Assembly: GCF_030408835.1 (NCBI RefSeq)
Contig: NZ_CP047357.1
Span: 310,001-374,000 of the forward strand
Direction of reading: 5' to 3'
Origin: Corynebacterium freneyi
Lineage (GTDB): Bacteria > Actinomycetota > Actinomycetes > Mycobacteriales > Mycobacteriaceae
DNA: 64,000 nt
The notes under the pieces are model-generated. The model saw nothing but the letters and a program-made list of their open reading frames with translations. It ran no database searches and was not told the origin of the DNA. Shown here piece by piece: positions 63,110 to 64,000 of the stretch (position 1 is its first letter; every line of letters begins with the position of its first letter). The position numbers and the translations under genes are program-made.

Positions 63110-63140
63110 CCCCCGCGTCCCGATGAGGGAGGCGGGGGCT
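63110..63140 (+). terminator. Terminator after rplE
   Basis: CCCCCGC (63110-63116) pairs with GCGGGGG (63132-63138), with an inner TCCC/GGGA extension. No U tract follows. Confidence 0.75.
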
Positions 63141-63401
63141 TCGCGTTTCGGGTGAAGCCGCATAATGTGATGTGCGACACGTTGGCCGCCGTCGAAAAGC
63201 GATCGCGGACGGTTCAATGTCTCCCTCGGCGCCGGATTCGTCGCCTTTTTTCATCCCGTCAACCTGCGACTTGTAACAAAAAGGTCACGAACGTCGGCCG
63301 AAGAGGTAACATCCGTGACCCTGGGCATCGGATGAACATGCGGTAAGAACCGCAGGCCCACGACTTGACACCGCTCTCAAGAAACGGCACGGTTTCCACT
63401 C

Positions 63402-64000
63402 ATGAAGAAGTCTCTCTCCACCAAGGTCCGCTCCGCGGCCATCGCCGCCGTCACGGTTCTGGGCCTCGGCCTGGGCGCCGCCGGCGCCACCGCCCAGCCC
63501 GCCCTGCCCGCCATCCCGGAGATCCCGGCCATTCCGGGCGTCCCGAACCTGAACCCGGCGCCGCCCACCGGCCCGAAGCAGGTCGTCACCTTCGGCGACT
63601 CCTTCACCGCCAACGCCGGCAAGTCCGGCCCGCGCGGCCTCGAGCCGGGTCAGATGCCGGTCGTGGCCAACTGCGCCACCGACAAGGAGAACTGGCCGAA
63701 GATCGCCGCCAAGAACACCGGCAAGTCCCTCGGCGACTGGTCCTGCAACGGGATGGGCGGCGCCCCCGTCGTCCAGCTGGTCGGTTACGTCGAGGCCGCC
63801 ATCATGCATGGCGACCTGGGGCCGGGCACCGAGGACGTCGTCTTCATGTACGGCGGCATGGACGCCCTGCAGTGGGTCGACGTCGCCGGCAAGATGCAGA
63901 ACATCGGCGAGCTGAACAACACCCTGTACCAGCAGGAGCTCACCCACGTCGCCAACCGCATCCGCGAGGTTGCCCCGGGCGCCACGATCCACCTGGCCTC
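63402..64000 (+). CDS. Secreted SGNH/GDSL-type hydrolase (3' end cut by window)
   Basis: The frame is open from ATG 63402 to the window end (~199 residues). A Sec signal peptide (MKKSLSTKVRSAAIAAVTVL, then a Gly/Ala core ending ATAQP) precedes a Pro/Ile-rich spacer and the catalytic domain. Block I of SGNH hydrolases, VVTFGDSFTANAG, with the nucleophile Ser, is clear. The block II glycine could lie in CNGMGGAPVVQL. Block III, usually GxND, reads YGGMDALQW: the Asn is replaced by Met. Block V (DxxH) would lie beyond the window. The likely role is an extracellular esterase or lipase acting on envelope lipids or the environment. The upstream 261 bases contain the inverted repeat GGTCACG...CGTGACC (63283-63325). 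Confidence 0.82.
   Translation, partial: MKKSLSTKVRSAAIAAVTVLGLGLGAAGATAQPALPAIPEIPAIPGVPNLNPAPPTGPKQVVTFGDSFTANAGKSGPRGLEPGQMPVVANCATDKENWPKIAAKNTGKSLGDWSCNGMGGAPVVQLVGYVEAAIMHGDLGPGTEDVVFMYGGMDALQWVDVAGKMQNIGELNNTLYQQELTHVANRIREVAPGATIHLA

Overview
The window is a high-GC actinobacterial chromosome segment, almost certainly from a Corynebacterium (order Mycobacteriales). The evidence is the gene order menD - DUF3592 - mgtA - menG / menJ - polyprenyl synthase, a PorA-like DUF3068 gene just before rpoBC, a RamA-like LuxR regulator, many apparently leaderless starts, and an S10 operon interrupted between rpsQ and rplN. The species cannot be named from sequence alone. No rRNA, IS element, transposase, integrase, phage gene or CRISPR array was seen.

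Layout. (1) 1-5.7 kb: menaquinone and lipoglycan genes (menD 3' end, a DUF3592 membrane protein, mgtA, menG, menJ on the minus strand, a long-chain polyprenyl diphosphate synthase). (2) 5.9-6.7 kb: tRNA-Tyr, -Thr, -Met and -Trp. (3) 6.7-20.8 kb: secE-nusG, rplKA, a hypothetical gene, an L10 leader with rplJL, a DUF3068 gene, and rpoB-rpoC. (4) 20.9-26.05 kb, minus strand: a DUF1707/LiaF-like envelope-stress protein, a small hypothetical gene, a Na/Pi symporter with a coiled-coil partner, and thiC behind a TPP riboswitch. (5) 26.2-44.9 kb, plus strand: one tightly packed operon of eight genes plus a possible 22-codon micro-ORF. (6) 45.0-49.7 kb: a helical-repeat protein gene (minus), a RamA-like regulator and an MHS-family transporter. 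(7) 49.8-64 kb: rpsL-rpsG-fusA-tuf and the S10/spc ribosomal cluster, with a methyltransferase gene inside it and a secreted SGNH hydrolase gene cut by the window end.

The most unusual content is region 5. It encodes a 1215-residue tubulin/FtsZ-like GTPase (Tubulin_2 / FtsZl-1 type), a signal-peptide-bearing von Willebrand A (VWA) membrane protein, a second, cytoplasmic VWA protein, a P-loop GTPase of double-GTPase type, a GTPase-associated (GAP1-like) protein, a beta-domain array protein, a two-helix membrane protein, and two small multi-spanning proteins. These components match the membrane-remodelling system predicted by Makarova and Koonin (2010) around FtsZl-1, and the GTPase-centred conflict or effector systems described by Aravind's group. 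A feature I do not know to be described is that four of the proteins carry phenylalanine-glycine (FG) repeat low-complexity segments and the tubulin-like protein ends in a matching short motif. Topology predictions place all of these in the cytoplasm, suggesting a multivalent scaffold that gathers the GTPases and VWA proteins at the membrane. The function is unknown; everything beyond the family assignments is inference.

Regulation visible in the sequence: a TPP riboswitch on thiC, an L10 leader on rplJL, candidate promoters before rpoB, rpsL, tuf, rpsJ, rplN and the FG/tubulin operon, and a dense set of intrinsic terminators. Several of these terminators carry or adjoin a shared 11-mer, GCTTTACGACG.
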